The notes: generated by a model not told the origin, from the letters alone. DNA of 64,000 bases from Sinorhizobium sp. RAC02 (GCF_001713395.1 NZ_CP016450.1:806001-870000), one strand, 5' to 3'. Positions 6,885 through 15,252 are shown, counted from the stretch's first letter. Numbers and translations: made by a program.

Positions 6885-8863
6885 AAATTCCGCGGCTCAA
6901 CACGTCGAGCCTTCTCTGGATCCGCTTTCCGGCCATGCTCGGCCTCCTCGCCGTGATGCTCGTCGTCGGGCAGGACGGCGTGAAGAAGGTCGCGGACGGG
7001 ATCAATCTTCGCCTCTTCAACTCGGCGCGCTTTGAAGAGGCGACGCGGTCGGAGATGGAGTTCAACGACCTCGTCAACAAGGCCTACCGCCTCGCCCAGG
7101 CCGACAACACCGTCAGCTGGGAGGACGTGCGGTTCGCACTCGATATCTTCTGGTCGCGGATGGATACGCTGCGAACCGCGAGCTACACGGATGCGCTGGC
7201 CAGTGGCGAGGTGATCGAGACCTCGGTGGTGTCGCGCATTTTCGCCAACCTTCCCAGGTTGGAGGCGGCGGTCCTTGCCCTGAAAGCCGGCGATCCGGCG
7301 AGCTTCAAGCAAGTCGGCGATTTCGCCATGGAGTTTCAGGCGCCGCTTCTGGAATATAGCGACCGTTCGTATACTGCGCGGCGCAACCAGCTTCGGGAAC
7401 TGGTGGAAAAGGAACGGCAAAGCCTGGACGACCTGCGGTCGATACAGATCGAGTTCGTTGGCCTTTCCTGTCTCGTCCTGATCTACGTTCTGGTGGAACT
7501 CTCGTTGTCCCGGCGTTTCAATCGCCGCCTGAAGGTGGCGCTCGAAGACAAGCGGCGCCTGCTGGCGTCCGATCACCTGACCGGCATCGCAAACCGCCGC
7601 CGTTTTGAGGCAGCGCTTGCCGAGCAATCCATGACGGAAAGTTTTGCCGTCGTGCTCGTCGATCTCGACGGCTTCAAGGGCGTCAACGATACGCTCGGCC
7701 ATGCGGCTGGCGACCATGTGCTGAAGGCGGTCGCGGAGATACTTGATAGCTTGCGCCTGGAGGCGGATATCGTATCTCGCCTCGGCGGCGACGAGTTCGC
7801 CATTCTGCTCGACGGATCGCGGGAGCGGGCACGCGACTATGCGGAGGCAGCCGTGGCGCGCATCTCCGCCGGCTGTTTCTTCGACGGCAAACCCGTGCGT
7901 ATTTCCGCCAGTCTCGGCATTGCCCATATCGATGATGCGCGTATCGGCGCCACGCCCCAGCAGATGATGAAGGATGCGGATGCCGCGCTTTATGTCGCCA
8001 AGGCGGCGGGGCGCAATTGCATCCGTTTTACCACACCCGACATCATGGCCATGAGCCACCGTAAGCAGGCCCTTCAGGCGGAGATCCGGTCGGCCATCGA
8101 GACGGGGCAGATCGATGTCGCATTCCAGCCGATCGTTTCGCTGGCCGATGGACGCCCCACGAGCCTCGAAGCGCTCGTTCGGTGGGAGCATCCGGACCTC
8201 GGCCTGATCGATCCCCACGACGTCGTCGCCGCAGCGGAACAGGCGGGCGAAATCCTGCCGCTGACATTGTTCGTCATCGAGCGCGCCTGCAATATCCGCA
8301 GCACGCTCGCCGCCTGTGGCCGCAATCTGCAGGTAGCCGTCAACATTTCACCGCGCCTGCTCAATCTCGAACGGTTTTCCGACGCGGTGGTCGAGGTCAT
8401 GCGCCGGCAGGCTGTTGTCAGGGGTGGCCTGCTCCTGGAACTGACCGAAGATGCGATGATGGATGAGAGCGAGACGGTTCTGCGCAACATCGAACATTTG
8501 CGAGACAGCGGCACCGATTTTGCCGTCGATGATTTCGGGCGCGGCTATTCCAATCTCGGGCGTCTGGCAGGCCTGGAGTTCCGGCGCGTCAAACTCGACA
8601 AATCGTTGATCGACAACATTACGAGTTCGGCGCGCAGCGTCGACATCGTTCGCGGCATCGGTCGTATGGCCACGGATCTCGGCATGGAGGTGGTTGCGGA
8701 GGGGGTGGAAACGGCAGAGCAGTTTACCGCTCTTCGCAGCCTCGGCATTCCGTTCGCGCAGGGCTATCATTTCGCCCGCCCGATGAAGCCGCTCGTGCTG
8801 CTGCCGTTTCTGCTTGGCAAGCCGGTGCCGGTCGAGCAGCGCACCTTGCGGGTCGCCGGCTGA
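6881..8863 (+). CDS. dcpA: Dual GGDEF-EAL c-di-GMP enzyme, DcpA-like
   Basis: 660 residues. Two membrane segments (about 11-28 and 190-207) bracket a periplasmic region that would face the PruR-like protein. The GGDEF domain is intact (GGDEF near residue 301, with LTGIANRR upstream), as is the EAL domain (EALVRWEHP near 427, ELTEDAM, DDFGRGYSNL and DKSLI). Both activities, synthesis and hydrolysis of cyclic di-GMP, therefore look possible. The start codon overlaps the upstream stop. In A. tumefaciens the homologous pair controls attachment and exopolysaccharide in response to a reduced pterin. Confidence 0.85.
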   Translation: MKIPRLNTSSLLWIRFPAMLGLLAVMLVVGQDGVKKVADGINLRLFNSARFEEATRSEMEFNDLVNKAYRLAQADNTVSWEDVRFALDIFWSRMDTLRTASYTDALASGEVIETSVVSRIFANLPRLEAAVLALKAGDPASFKQVGDFAMEFQAPLLEYSDRSYTARRNQLRELVEKERQSLDDLRSIQIEFVGLSCLVLIYVLVELSLSRRFNRRLKVALEDKRRLLASDHLTGIANRRRFEAALAEQSMTESFAVVLVDLDGFKGVNDTLGHAAGDHVLKAVAEILDSLRLEADIVSRLGGDEFAILLDGSRERARDYAEAAVARISAGCFFDGKPVRISASLGIAHIDDARIGATPQQMMKDADAALYVAKAAGRNCIRFTTPDIMAMSHRKQALQAEIRSAIETGQIDVAFQPIVSLADGRPTSLEALVRWEHPDLGLIDPHDVVAAAEQAGEILPLTLFVIERACNIRSTLAACGRNLQVAVNISPRLLNLERFSDAVVEVMRRQAVVRGGLLLELTEDAMMDESETVLRNIEHLRDSGTDFAVDDFGRGYSNLGRLAGLEFRRVKLDKSLIDNITSSARSVDIVRGIGRMATDLGMEVVAEGVETAEQFTALRSLGIPFAQGYHFARPMKPLVLLPFLLGKPVPVEQRTLRVAG

Positions 8864-9040
8864 ACGTTGCCTTCTATTCAGGACTGTTTTTGAGCGGGCA
8901 GGCCTTTGGCCATTCCGCACCGAGCTGCTTTTCGTTATCAGGGACGCCCGTGGCGCTTTTAGGAATGTCCCTTTTGCGGCATTGTTTAGGATCGAAGCGG
9001 TTACAGGGCTGCCAGGGTGGCGCGCTTGAGAGGAAATGAC

Positions 9041-10621
9041 ATGGACGACACATCTGAACTGGCGGCCGGGCAGGCAGAAGGCGGCGGTCGCCGCTCGCGC
9101 GGCGAAGGTCGTGGTGCTGCTGCACGGCGTGCGTCGCGCACGGGCGGCGGTCCAGGCCCGTCGCTGCCGTACATCACCCGCAAAATCAAGGAATACGAGG
9201 TCTTGGACGAGGCAGGTCTGGCACTGATCGAGGCGAATGCCGACCTTATTCTTGAAGAGATCGGTATCGAATTCCGCGAAGACCCGGAAGCGCTTCAGCT
9301 CTGGAAGGAAGCCGGTGCCGATGTGCGCGGCGAGCGCGTGCACTTCCCGAAGGGCCTCTGCCGCGAACTCCTGAAGACCGCGCCGTCCAGCTTTACCTGG
9401 CATGCGCGCAATCCCGAGCGCAGCGTGCAGATCGGCGGCAAGGCCACCGTCTTCGCGCCGGTCTACGGCCCTCCATTCGTTCGCGACCTCGAAGGCAACC
9501 GTCGTTATGCGACGATCGAGGATTTCCGCAATTTCGTGAAGCTCGCCTATATGGCGCCGTCGATGCACTCGTCCGGCGGCACGGTCTGCGAGCCGGTCGA
9601 CGTGCCGGTGAACAAGCGTCACCTCGATATGGTCTACAGCCATATCAAATATTCCGACAAGCCGTTCATGGGCTCGGTTACGGCACCTGAGCGCGCGGAA
9701 GACACGATCGCCATGGCAAAGCTCGTCTTCGGCGACGAGTTCGTCGAGAACAACTGCGTGACGTTGAACCTCATCAACGCGAACTCGCCGATGGTTTTCG
9801 ACGAGACCATGGTGGGCGCGCTGAAGGTCTATGCCCGCCATAACCAGGCCTGCGTCGTCTCGCCGTTCATCCTGTCCGGTGCCATGAGCCCGGTCACCGT
9901 CGCCGGCACGCTGACGCAGATCCTTGCCGAGGTTCTCGCTGGCGCCGCCTTTACCCAGCTTATCCGCAAGGGGGCGCCGGTGCTGTTCGGCACCTTCGCG
10001 GCGTCGATCTCGATGCAGTCGGGTGCGCCGACCTTCGGCTCGCCGGAGCCGTCGCTCGTGTCCTATGGTGCGGCCCAGCTTGCCCGCCGTCTTGGCATTC
10101 CGTTCCGTACCGGCGGTTCGCTTTGCGGCTCCAAGGTTCCGGATGCGCAGGCGGCGCACGAATCGGCCAACACGATCAACATGACGCTGCTGGCCGGCAC
10201 GAACTTCGTGCTGCACGCCGCCGGCTGGCTCGAAGGCGGTCTCGTCTCGTCCTACGAAAAGTTCATGATCGACCAGGATCAGCTCGGCATGATGCAGAAG
10301 CTGGCCGAGGGCGTGGACCTTTCCGAAAACGCGCAGGCGCTCGATGCCATCCGCGAAGTCGGCCCGGGCAGCCACTATCTCGGCTGTGCCCATACGCAGG
10401 CCAACTTCCAGACCGCTTTCTACCGCTCGCCGCTCGCCGACAACAACTCGTTCGAGCAGTGGGAAATCGAAGGCCAGAAGCGTATCGAGGAGCGTGCCAA
10501 CGCGCTCTGCCGTTCGTGGCTGGAAAGCTACGAGGCGCCTTATCTCGATCCGGCCATCGACGACGCGCTGCTTGCCTATGTGGCGAGCCGCAAGGACTCG
10601 ATGCCCGACGCCTTCACCTGA
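9041..10621 (+). CDS. MttB-superfamily methyltransferase, non-pyrrolysine (glycine betaine type?)
   Basis: 526 residues from ATG 9041, with AGAGGAAA upstream. Residues 11-40 are a Gly/Arg-rich leader; the rest is the MttB TIM barrel. No in-frame TAG interrupts the gene, so it belongs to the non-pyrrolysine majority of the family, in which MtgB (glycine betaine), MtpB (proline betaine) and MtcB (carnitine) are characterised members. The reaction is transfer of an N-methyl group from a quaternary amine to the Co(I) corrinoid protein. Substrate cannot be read from the sequence; the neighbouring betaine transporter and betaine-homocysteine methyltransferase favour glycine betaine or proline betaine. 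The strand is opposite to that of most of its partner genes. Confidence 0.88.
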   Translation: MDDTSELAAGQAEGGGRRSRGEGRGAAARRASRTGGGPGPSLPYITRKIKEYEVLDEAGLALIEANADLILEEIGIEFREDPEALQLWKEAGADVRGERVHFPKGLCRELLKTAPSSFTWHARNPERSVQIGGKATVFAPVYGPPFVRDLEGNRRYATIEDFRNFVKLAYMAPSMHSSGGTVCEPVDVPVNKRHLDMVYSHIKYSDKPFMGSVTAPERAEDTIAMAKLVFGDEFVENNCVTLNLINANSPMVFDETMVGALKVYARHNQACVVSPFILSGAMSPVTVAGTLTQILAEVLAGAAFTQLIRKGAPVLFGTFAASISMQSGAPTFGSPEPSLVSYGAAQLARRLGIPFRTGGSLCGSKVPDAQAAHESANTINMTLLAGTNFVLHAAGWLEGGLVSSYEKFMIDQDQLGMMQKLAEGVDLSENAQALDAIREVGPGSHYLGCAHTQANFQTAFYRSPLADNNSFEQWEIEGQKRIEERANALCRSWLESYEAPYLDPAIDDALLAYVASRKDSMPDAFT

Positions 10622-10672
10622 AAGGGTCCCGATCGCGCCAGGGAGCAAGGCGGAGCAACGCGGGTTGCCGAC

Positions 10673-10732
10673 ATGATCCAGAAAGAAGTCTGGCGCCCGC
10701 ACTATGAACTCAAGGGGGACGTGACCAAGTGA
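10673..10732 (+). CDS. Possible 19-codon coupled ORF between mttB-like and Fe-S genes
   Basis: ATG 10673 opens a 19-codon frame (MIQKEVWRPHYELKGDVTK) whose TGA overlaps the GTG of the Fe-S protein as GTGA. It is in the same frame as the upstream mttB-like gene, directly after its TGA, so it could also be reached by readthrough. There is no strong ribosome site. It may be a coupling leader or just chance. Confidence 0.25.
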   Translation: MIQKEVWRPHYELKGDVTK

Positions 10733-11421
10733 GGTCGCATCGCCCCGATCTCGACACCATCCGTGCGGCTCTCGAGCCGCACGGTCTTTTTTTGCGCGGC
10801 ACCGTCAATTTTTCCGAAGGGGAGGCCACGCCGATCCTGTCGAATGGTAACGCCGCCGCCAGTGTCGTGCTCATAGGCAATATCGGCAGTTCCCTCTGGC
10901 CCGCCTTTTCGCGCTGGCGGGAAGGGAGACCGGACCGCGGCGGCAGCGACCCGCTCGACACGTGGTCGAAGGAAATCATCCGGACCGTTGCCGCCACAGT
11001 CAACGCCACACCCTGGTTCCCCTCCGATCCGCCCTGGCAACCGTTCCAGCAATGGGCGATGCGTGCGGAAGGCCTGAAAGCCTCGCCGCTTGGCATCCTC
11101 ATCCACCCCGTCTACGGACTCTGGCATGGCTATCGCGGCGCGCTCGGTTTTGCCGAACCCGTCGAGGACGCCCCAGCAGCAGTGGCACTGCATCCCTGTG
11201 ACCACTGTCCAGACAAGCCATGCCTCACCACCTGTCCCGCTGGCGCGGTGCGTCCGGCCATTTTTGACGTATCCTCCTGTCGCGGGCATTTGCGGTCGCC
11301 GGAAGGACAGGGGGGCTGCATGGGCTCCGGCTGTCTCGCCCGCGCTGCCTGCCCGGTCGGCGCTGCCTACCGCTACAATGACAGCCAGCTTCGTTTCCAC
11401 ATGGCGGCGCTGTCGCTTTGA
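10729..11421 (+). CDS. Two-cluster [4Fe-4S] ferredoxin-like protein
   Basis: 230 residues. Residues 157-169 hold C-x2-C-x4-C-x3-C, and four further cysteines lie at 184, 197, 202 and 208 (the last in CPVG), enough for two [4Fe-4S] clusters. The N-terminal ~150 residues are not a ferredoxin domain and are not recognised. GTG 10729 is used, with GGGGGA upstream. It follows the mttB-like gene by about 100 nt on the same strand and is probably co-transcribed. An electron-delivery role for corrinoid reactivation or for the MetF/MTHFR_C pair is an attractive inference, not shown. Confidence 0.72.
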   Translation: MRSHRPDLDTIRAALEPHGLFLRGTVNFSEGEATPILSNGNAAASVVLIGNIGSSLWPAFSRWREGRPDRGGSDPLDTWSKEIIRTVAATVNATPWFPSDPPWQPFQQWAMRAEGLKASPLGILIHPVYGLWHGYRGALGFAEPVEDAPAAVALHPCDHCPDKPCLTTCPAGAVRPAIFDVSSCRGHLRSPEGQGGCMGSGCLARAACPVGAAYRYNDSQLRFHMAALSL

Positions 11422-11476
11422 CGCTTCGTTGAGCGGCGTCGCTAAATTCGCCGCATTGGCAGTCGAGCCAAGGGGC

Positions 11477-12229
11477 ATGCGTTTCCTTCTGTTTTTCATA
11501 TTTCTATTTGCCACCCTATCCTTGCGGAGCGTTGCCATGGCCGAACCGCCGAAATGTGCTGCGATCGAACATCTTTCCGGCCGCTACACCGTCTGTACCT
11601 TCGATCCGGCCACGGAGACGATCCGCCTTTACGGTGCGGCGACGTTGGGTGTGGGTGGCGCCAGCTATGACCAGCTCAACACGCATCTCCTGCGGAACCG
11701 GCAGCACGTGAGCTTTGCTATGAATGCTGGCATGTATCATGCGGACTACGGGCCGGTTGGGCTGCTGGTGGAGCATGGCCGGGAAACGGGTGGGCTCAAT
11801 CGGGGTGATGCGTTCGGCAATTTCTTCCTGAAACCGAACGGCGTGTTCTGGGTGGGCGAGGGAAAGGCCGGTGTGATGGAGACGGAGGCCTACGCAAAAG
11901 CGGGGCTTTCGCCGCGCGAGGCGACGCAATCCGGGCCGATGCTGGTTGTCGAAGGCGAGATCCATCCGAGATTCCTGGCCGACGGCACGAGCCTGCAGAT
12001 CCGCAACGGCGTCGGCATCCTGCCGGACGGCCGCGTCGCCTTAGTGATCTCGAACGATCCGGTGCGGTTCCACGATTTCGCGACGCTCTTTCGTGACCGG
12101 CTGCAATGCAAAAATGCCCTGTTTCTCGATGGCAGCATTTCCAGCCTCTACTCCCCGGAAACCCGGCGCCACGATCGCGATGCGGTGATGGGCACGATCA
12201 TCGCCGTCGTGAAAAATCTGCCCGGCTGA
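11477..12229 (+). CDS. Exported phosphodiester glycosidase-domain protein (DUF2233/NAGPA type)
   Basis: 250 residues with an N-terminal signal (MRFLLFFIFLFATLSLRSVAMA) and motifs FAMNAGMYHADYGPVGLLV, NFFLKPNGVF, ATQSGPMLV and FLDGSISSLY, characteristic of the NAGPA-like family. It is predicted periplasmic and may hydrolyse a phosphodiester-linked sugar. AAGGGG lies almost directly before the ATG, a tight spacing; an internal ATG at the end of the signal region would remove export and is less likely. It reads in the same direction as its neighbours but belongs to no clear operon. Confidence 0.78.
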   Translation: MRFLLFFIFLFATLSLRSVAMAEPPKCAAIEHLSGRYTVCTFDPATETIRLYGAATLGVGGASYDQLNTHLLRNRQHVSFAMNAGMYHADYGPVGLLVEHGRETGGLNRGDAFGNFFLKPNGVFWVGEGKAGVMETEAYAKAGLSPREATQSGPMLVVEGEIHPRFLADGTSLQIRNGVGILPDGRVALVISNDPVRFHDFATLFRDRLQCKNALFLDGSISSLYSPETRRHDRDAVMGTIIAVVKNLPG

Positions 12230-12285
12230 GAAAAAAACCTCGCCGCCACCCAAGGATTGCCGCCCGACGGACGTCGTAGAGGTTA

Positions 12286-12831
12286 GTGAACTGCAATCGG
12301 GATGGACCCGTGGAAACAGAACTTGTCGAAAAGGCGGCATTGGGAGATCGGCAGGCCTTCGCTGCGCTGATCGAAAGCCGCTATGATTTCATCCATGCCG
12401 TCGCCTGGCGATGGTGCGGCGACCGGCAAGATGCCGAGGATGTGGCGCAGGAGGTGTGCATACGCCTCGCCGGCGCCATTCGCGGCTTCAAGGGGGCCAG
12501 CCGCTTCGGCACCTGGCTCTATACCGTCACGCTGAACGCGGCGCGTGACCAGATGCGCAAACGCCGCCGGGCCGAATGGCGCGATGCGGCTTATCTGCGC
12601 GAGCAGGCGGTGCTGGAAGGCGGCCCCGGCGAGGACGGCAGCGAGGAGCTGTGGCAGGCCGTGCGCCAGCTTCCCGACAAGCAGCGTGACGCCGTGCTGC
12701 TGATCTACGGCGAAGGCTTGAACCATGCGGCCGCGGCCGACGTGCTCGGCTGCGCCGAAACGACGATTTCCTGGCATGTGCACGAGGCCCGCAAGCGCCT
12801 GAAGGTGCTTTTGCGCGATGCCGCCGCGTGA
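12286..12831 (+). CDS. ECF-type RNA polymerase sigma factor
   Basis: 181 residues with sigma region 2 (FAALIESRYDFIHAVAWRWCGDRQDAEDVAQEVCIRL) and region 4 (LPDKQRDAVLLIYGEGLNHAAAADVLGCAETTISWHVHEARKRL). GTG 12286 is the longest start; a GTG at 12310 preceded by GGGA fits the family's usual N-terminus equally well. The next gene, 14 nt downstream, encodes a membrane protein with a long cytoplasmic N-terminus, which probably acts as its anti-sigma factor. The regulon is unknown. Confidence 0.9.
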   Translation: MNCNRDGPVETELVEKAALGDRQAFAALIESRYDFIHAVAWRWCGDRQDAEDVAQEVCIRLAGAIRGFKGASRFGTWLYTVTLNAARDQMRKRRRAEWRDAAYLREQAVLEGGPGEDGSEELWQAVRQLPDKQRDAVLLIYGEGLNHAAAADVLGCAETTISWHVHEARKRLKVLLRDAAA

Positions 12832-12845
12832 CGGAAGGATAGACG

Positions 12846-14891
12846 ATGACCGATCTCGACCTCGATAAACTCGCCCGCCGCACCCCGCCCGCTGCGGATT
12901 CCTCCGCGCGTGCCCAGGCGCTTGCTGCCGCCATGCTGGCTTTTGACGACGCGGAAAAAAATGCGACCACCCCCCAAGGATCGACAGACGGCGGGCGTCG
13001 AAGCTCCATGTTCAACTGGATATGGAGTCCCATCATGAACCGCAAACTTCTCGCCGGCTCGGCCCTTGCCACGCTTCTCGTCGTGCCCGTCGCTGGCCTC
13101 TTTACCTATGAACTGGTGCGCAATGGCACGGTGCCGCTGACCGCCGAAACAGAGATTGCGGCGAAGCCGGTTGATCAGGATCTGCGCGCTCGCAAGCAGG
13201 AGGCAAAGAAGGTTCAGGGCGAGGTGCAGACCGCCGCAGAAAGTGATGCCGTCGCGACGGCCGCCGACACGGCTCAGGCCACGAACACGCTCGCAGCCGA
13301 GCCGGCACCGGTTGCCGAACTGCACGATGAGAAGGAGGCGGCGGGGGTGCCGGAGTCGCTGGCCCTCGGTGGCGCTGCCAATATGGACATGCTGAATCGA
13401 TCGATCGTGCAGCCCTCCGCCGTGGCGGATGCAATTGCGATGCCCACGCCAGAGGAGGACCGCGAACGCTTTGCCTCCGCCGATCCAAACCCGGTGAAGA
13501 GTGTCGCGACCGACCCGGTCTCGACCTTCTCCGCCGATGTCGACACGGCGTCCTACTCTTATGCGCGCGGTTCGCTGCTCGGCGGTAGCCTGCCGGATGC
13601 CGAAGCCGTGCGTGTCGAGGAGCTGGTCAACTATTTCCCCTATGACTGGAAGGGTCCGGAGACGGCGGAGAAGCCGTTCAATGCCACCGTCACGGTCATG
13701 CCGACGCCGTGGAACAAGGACACGGAACTGCTCCATATCGGCATCAAGGGTTTCGAGACCGTGGCGACCGAGCAACCATCGGCCAACCTCGTCTTCCTCA
13801 TCGACGTCTCCGGCTCGATGGACGAGCCGGCCAAGCTGCCGCTGCTCAAAAGCGCCTTCCGCCTGCTTGTCGGCAAGCTGAAGGATACGGATACGGTATC
13901 GATCGTCACCTATGCCGGCAATGCCGGCGTGGTGCTGGAGCCGACGCAGGCGAAGGAACGCGATACGATCCTCGCCGCCATCGACAATCTCCAACCGGGC
14001 GGTTCGACGGCCGGCGCCGAGGGCATCGAGACGGCTTACCGGCTGGCGCAGAAGGCGTTCAAGAAGGATGGCGTCAACCGCGTCATGCTAGCGACGGATG
14101 GTGACTTCAACGTCGGTCCGGCGAGCGACGAGGAGCTGAAGCGTGTCATCGAGGAGCGTCGCAAGAGCGGCATCTTCCTCTCCGTTCTCGGTTTCGGCCG
14201 CGGCAACTACAATGACGGCATGATGCAGACGCTGGCGCAGAACGGCAACGGCACCGCCGCCTATATCGATACGCTGGCCGAAGCGCAGAAGACGCTGGTG
14301 GAGGAGGCGGGATCCTCGCTCTTCCCTATCGCCAAGGACGTCAAGTTCCAGATAGAGTTCAATCCGGAGCGCATCGCCGAATATCGCCTGATCGGCTACG
14401 AAACCCGCGTGCTCAACCGCGAGGATTTCAACAATGACAAGGTGGATGCCGGCGACATCGGCTCCGGCCACCGTGTCACCGCGATCTACGAGGTGACGCC
14501 GAAGGGCAGCCCGGCCGTGCTGAACGATCCCCTGCGTTACGGCAAGGAGCAGGCGGCGGCAACTCCCGCCACAGGCAGTTCCGAACTCGCCTTCCTGAAG
14601 ATGCGCTGGAAGAAGCCGAATAGCGACACGAGCGAACTTGTCACCCTGCCGGTGACGGACGCCAATGCTGTCGCCGATGTGAATGCAGCCTCGGCGGACG
14701 TGCGTTTCTCCGTCGCGGTTGCCGCCTTCGGGCAGAAGCTGAAGGGTGTCTCCGCCCTTCAGGACTATGCCTACGGCTCGATCCTCGGCCTCGCGGAAGC
14801 CGCCAAGGGCAATGATCCGTTCGGCTACCGGGCGGAATTCATAAAGCTCGTCCAGCTTGCCGGCGGTCTTTCCGGGGAGAAGGCGCAGTAA
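12846..14891 (+). CDS. Membrane-anchored von Willebrand factor A protein, probable anti-sigma partner
   Basis: 681 residues. Residues 1-62 are cytoplasmic and zinc-finger-free. A single membrane segment lies at about 66-86 (LAGSALATLLVVPVAGLFTY). A charged Ala/Glu linker follows, then a YfbK-type N-terminal domain and a VWA domain with the MIDAS motif DVSGSMDE near residue 318, and a C-terminal DUF3520-like part. The gene follows the sigma factor by 14 nt. Families of this layout (ECF sigma + VWA) suggest that a periplasmic VWA sensor controls sigma release, but no ligand is known. Confidence 0.8.
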   Translation: MTDLDLDKLARRTPPAADSSARAQALAAAMLAFDDAEKNATTPQGSTDGGRRSSMFNWIWSPIMNRKLLAGSALATLLVVPVAGLFTYELVRNGTVPLTAETEIAAKPVDQDLRARKQEAKKVQGEVQTAAESDAVATAADTAQATNTLAAEPAPVAELHDEKEAAGVPESLALGGAANMDMLNRSIVQPSAVADAIAMPTPEEDRERFASADPNPVKSVATDPVSTFSADVDTASYSYARGSLLGGSLPDAEAVRVEELVNYFPYDWKGPETAEKPFNATVTVMPTPWNKDTELLHIGIKGFETVATEQPSANLVFLIDVSGSMDEPAKLPLLKSAFRLLVGKLKDTDTVSIVTYAGNAGVVLEPTQAKERDTILAAIDNLQPGGSTAGAEGIETAYRLAQKAFKKDGVNRVMLATDGDFNVGPASDEELKRVIEERRKSGIFLSVLGFGRGNYNDGMMQTLAQNGNGTAAYIDTLAEAQKTLVEEAGSSLFPIAKDVKFQIEFNPERIAEYRLIGYETRVLNREDFNNDKVDAGDIGSGHRVTAIYEVTPKGSPAVLNDPLRYGKEQAAATPATGSSELAFLKMRWKKPNSDTSELVTLPVTDANAVADVNAASADVRFSVAVAAFGQKLKGVSALQDYAYGSILGLAEAAKGNDPFGYRAEFIKLVQLAGGLSGEKAQ

Positions 14892-14902
14892 GGCGCGCGG
14901 CC

Positions 14903-15050
14903 TCTCATCCGGCCTGCCGGTCTCCTTCTCCCCGCAGGCGGGGAGAAGGCAACAAGCCGAGATGTTTTCCGTGCTTGCGTGGCTTCTTGTTCGAGGAGGC
15001 CGGCGTAGTATCCCCTTCACCCCGGTTGCGGGGGGACGGTGGCGGTAACC
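14903..15050. repeat. RIME-like rhizobial intergenic repeat
   Basis: It contains TCTCATCCGGCCTGCCGG, the palindrome CCTTCTCCCCGC/GCGGGGAGAAGG near 14922-14948 and a second palindrome around CACCCCGGTTGCGGGGGG near 15015-15035. This two-palindrome layout matches the rhizobial intergenic mosaic elements described in Sinorhizobium. It overlaps the 3' end of the DUF1127-like gene. Confidence 0.65.
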
Positions 15051-15252
15051 GGAAGAGAGGCGCCGTCCAGCGCCTCTCCTTTGTTTGAGGCAGCGGCGTG
15101 CAGCGGGGCTCGGCGTCTTCGGGCAGTCCCAGTCCGGCATCGCGCAGCAAGCGAACATCCTTGCGCGCGATAAGCAACCGCAACGCCTCCCGTTCCGCCC
15201 GCGCCTGACGGTAGCGCTCCACCATTTCCAGCAGTTTTCCGAAAATTCCCAT
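14905..15252 (-). CDS. DUF1127-like small regulator with repeat-derived C-terminus
   Basis: 115 residues from ATG 15252. Residues 10-48 (RYRQARAEREALRLLIARKDVRLLRDAGLGLPED, shown in part) are a DUF1127/YjiS-like module: an Arg-rich helix followed by a LL-x-D-x-GL segment. Residues 65-115 (Pro/Arg/Gly-rich, with two PSPRxRGEGD blocks) are encoded by the RIME-like repeat, so the stop codon has been supplied by the repeat. DUF1127 proteins are small RNA- or protein-binding regulators in alphaproteobacteria. It diverges from the lysR gene, and some 100 nt between them hold both promoters. The functional part may end near residue 60. Confidence 0.6.
   Translation of the reverse strand: MGIFGKLLEMVERYRQARAEREALRLLIARKDVRLLRDAGLGLPEDAEPRCTPLPQTKERRWTAPLFRLPPPSPRNRGEGDTTPASSNKKPRKHGKHLGLLPSPRLRGEGDRQAG

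Noticed and set aside
9041..10621. Pyrrolysine-containing trimethylamine methyltransferase
   Set aside because: No in-frame TAG occurs in the gene and no pyl genes are seen.
8348..10702. A 784-codon antisense frame over dcpA and the mttB-like gene
   Set aside because: Crosses two well-supported genes on the other strand and has no recognisable domain or ribosome site.
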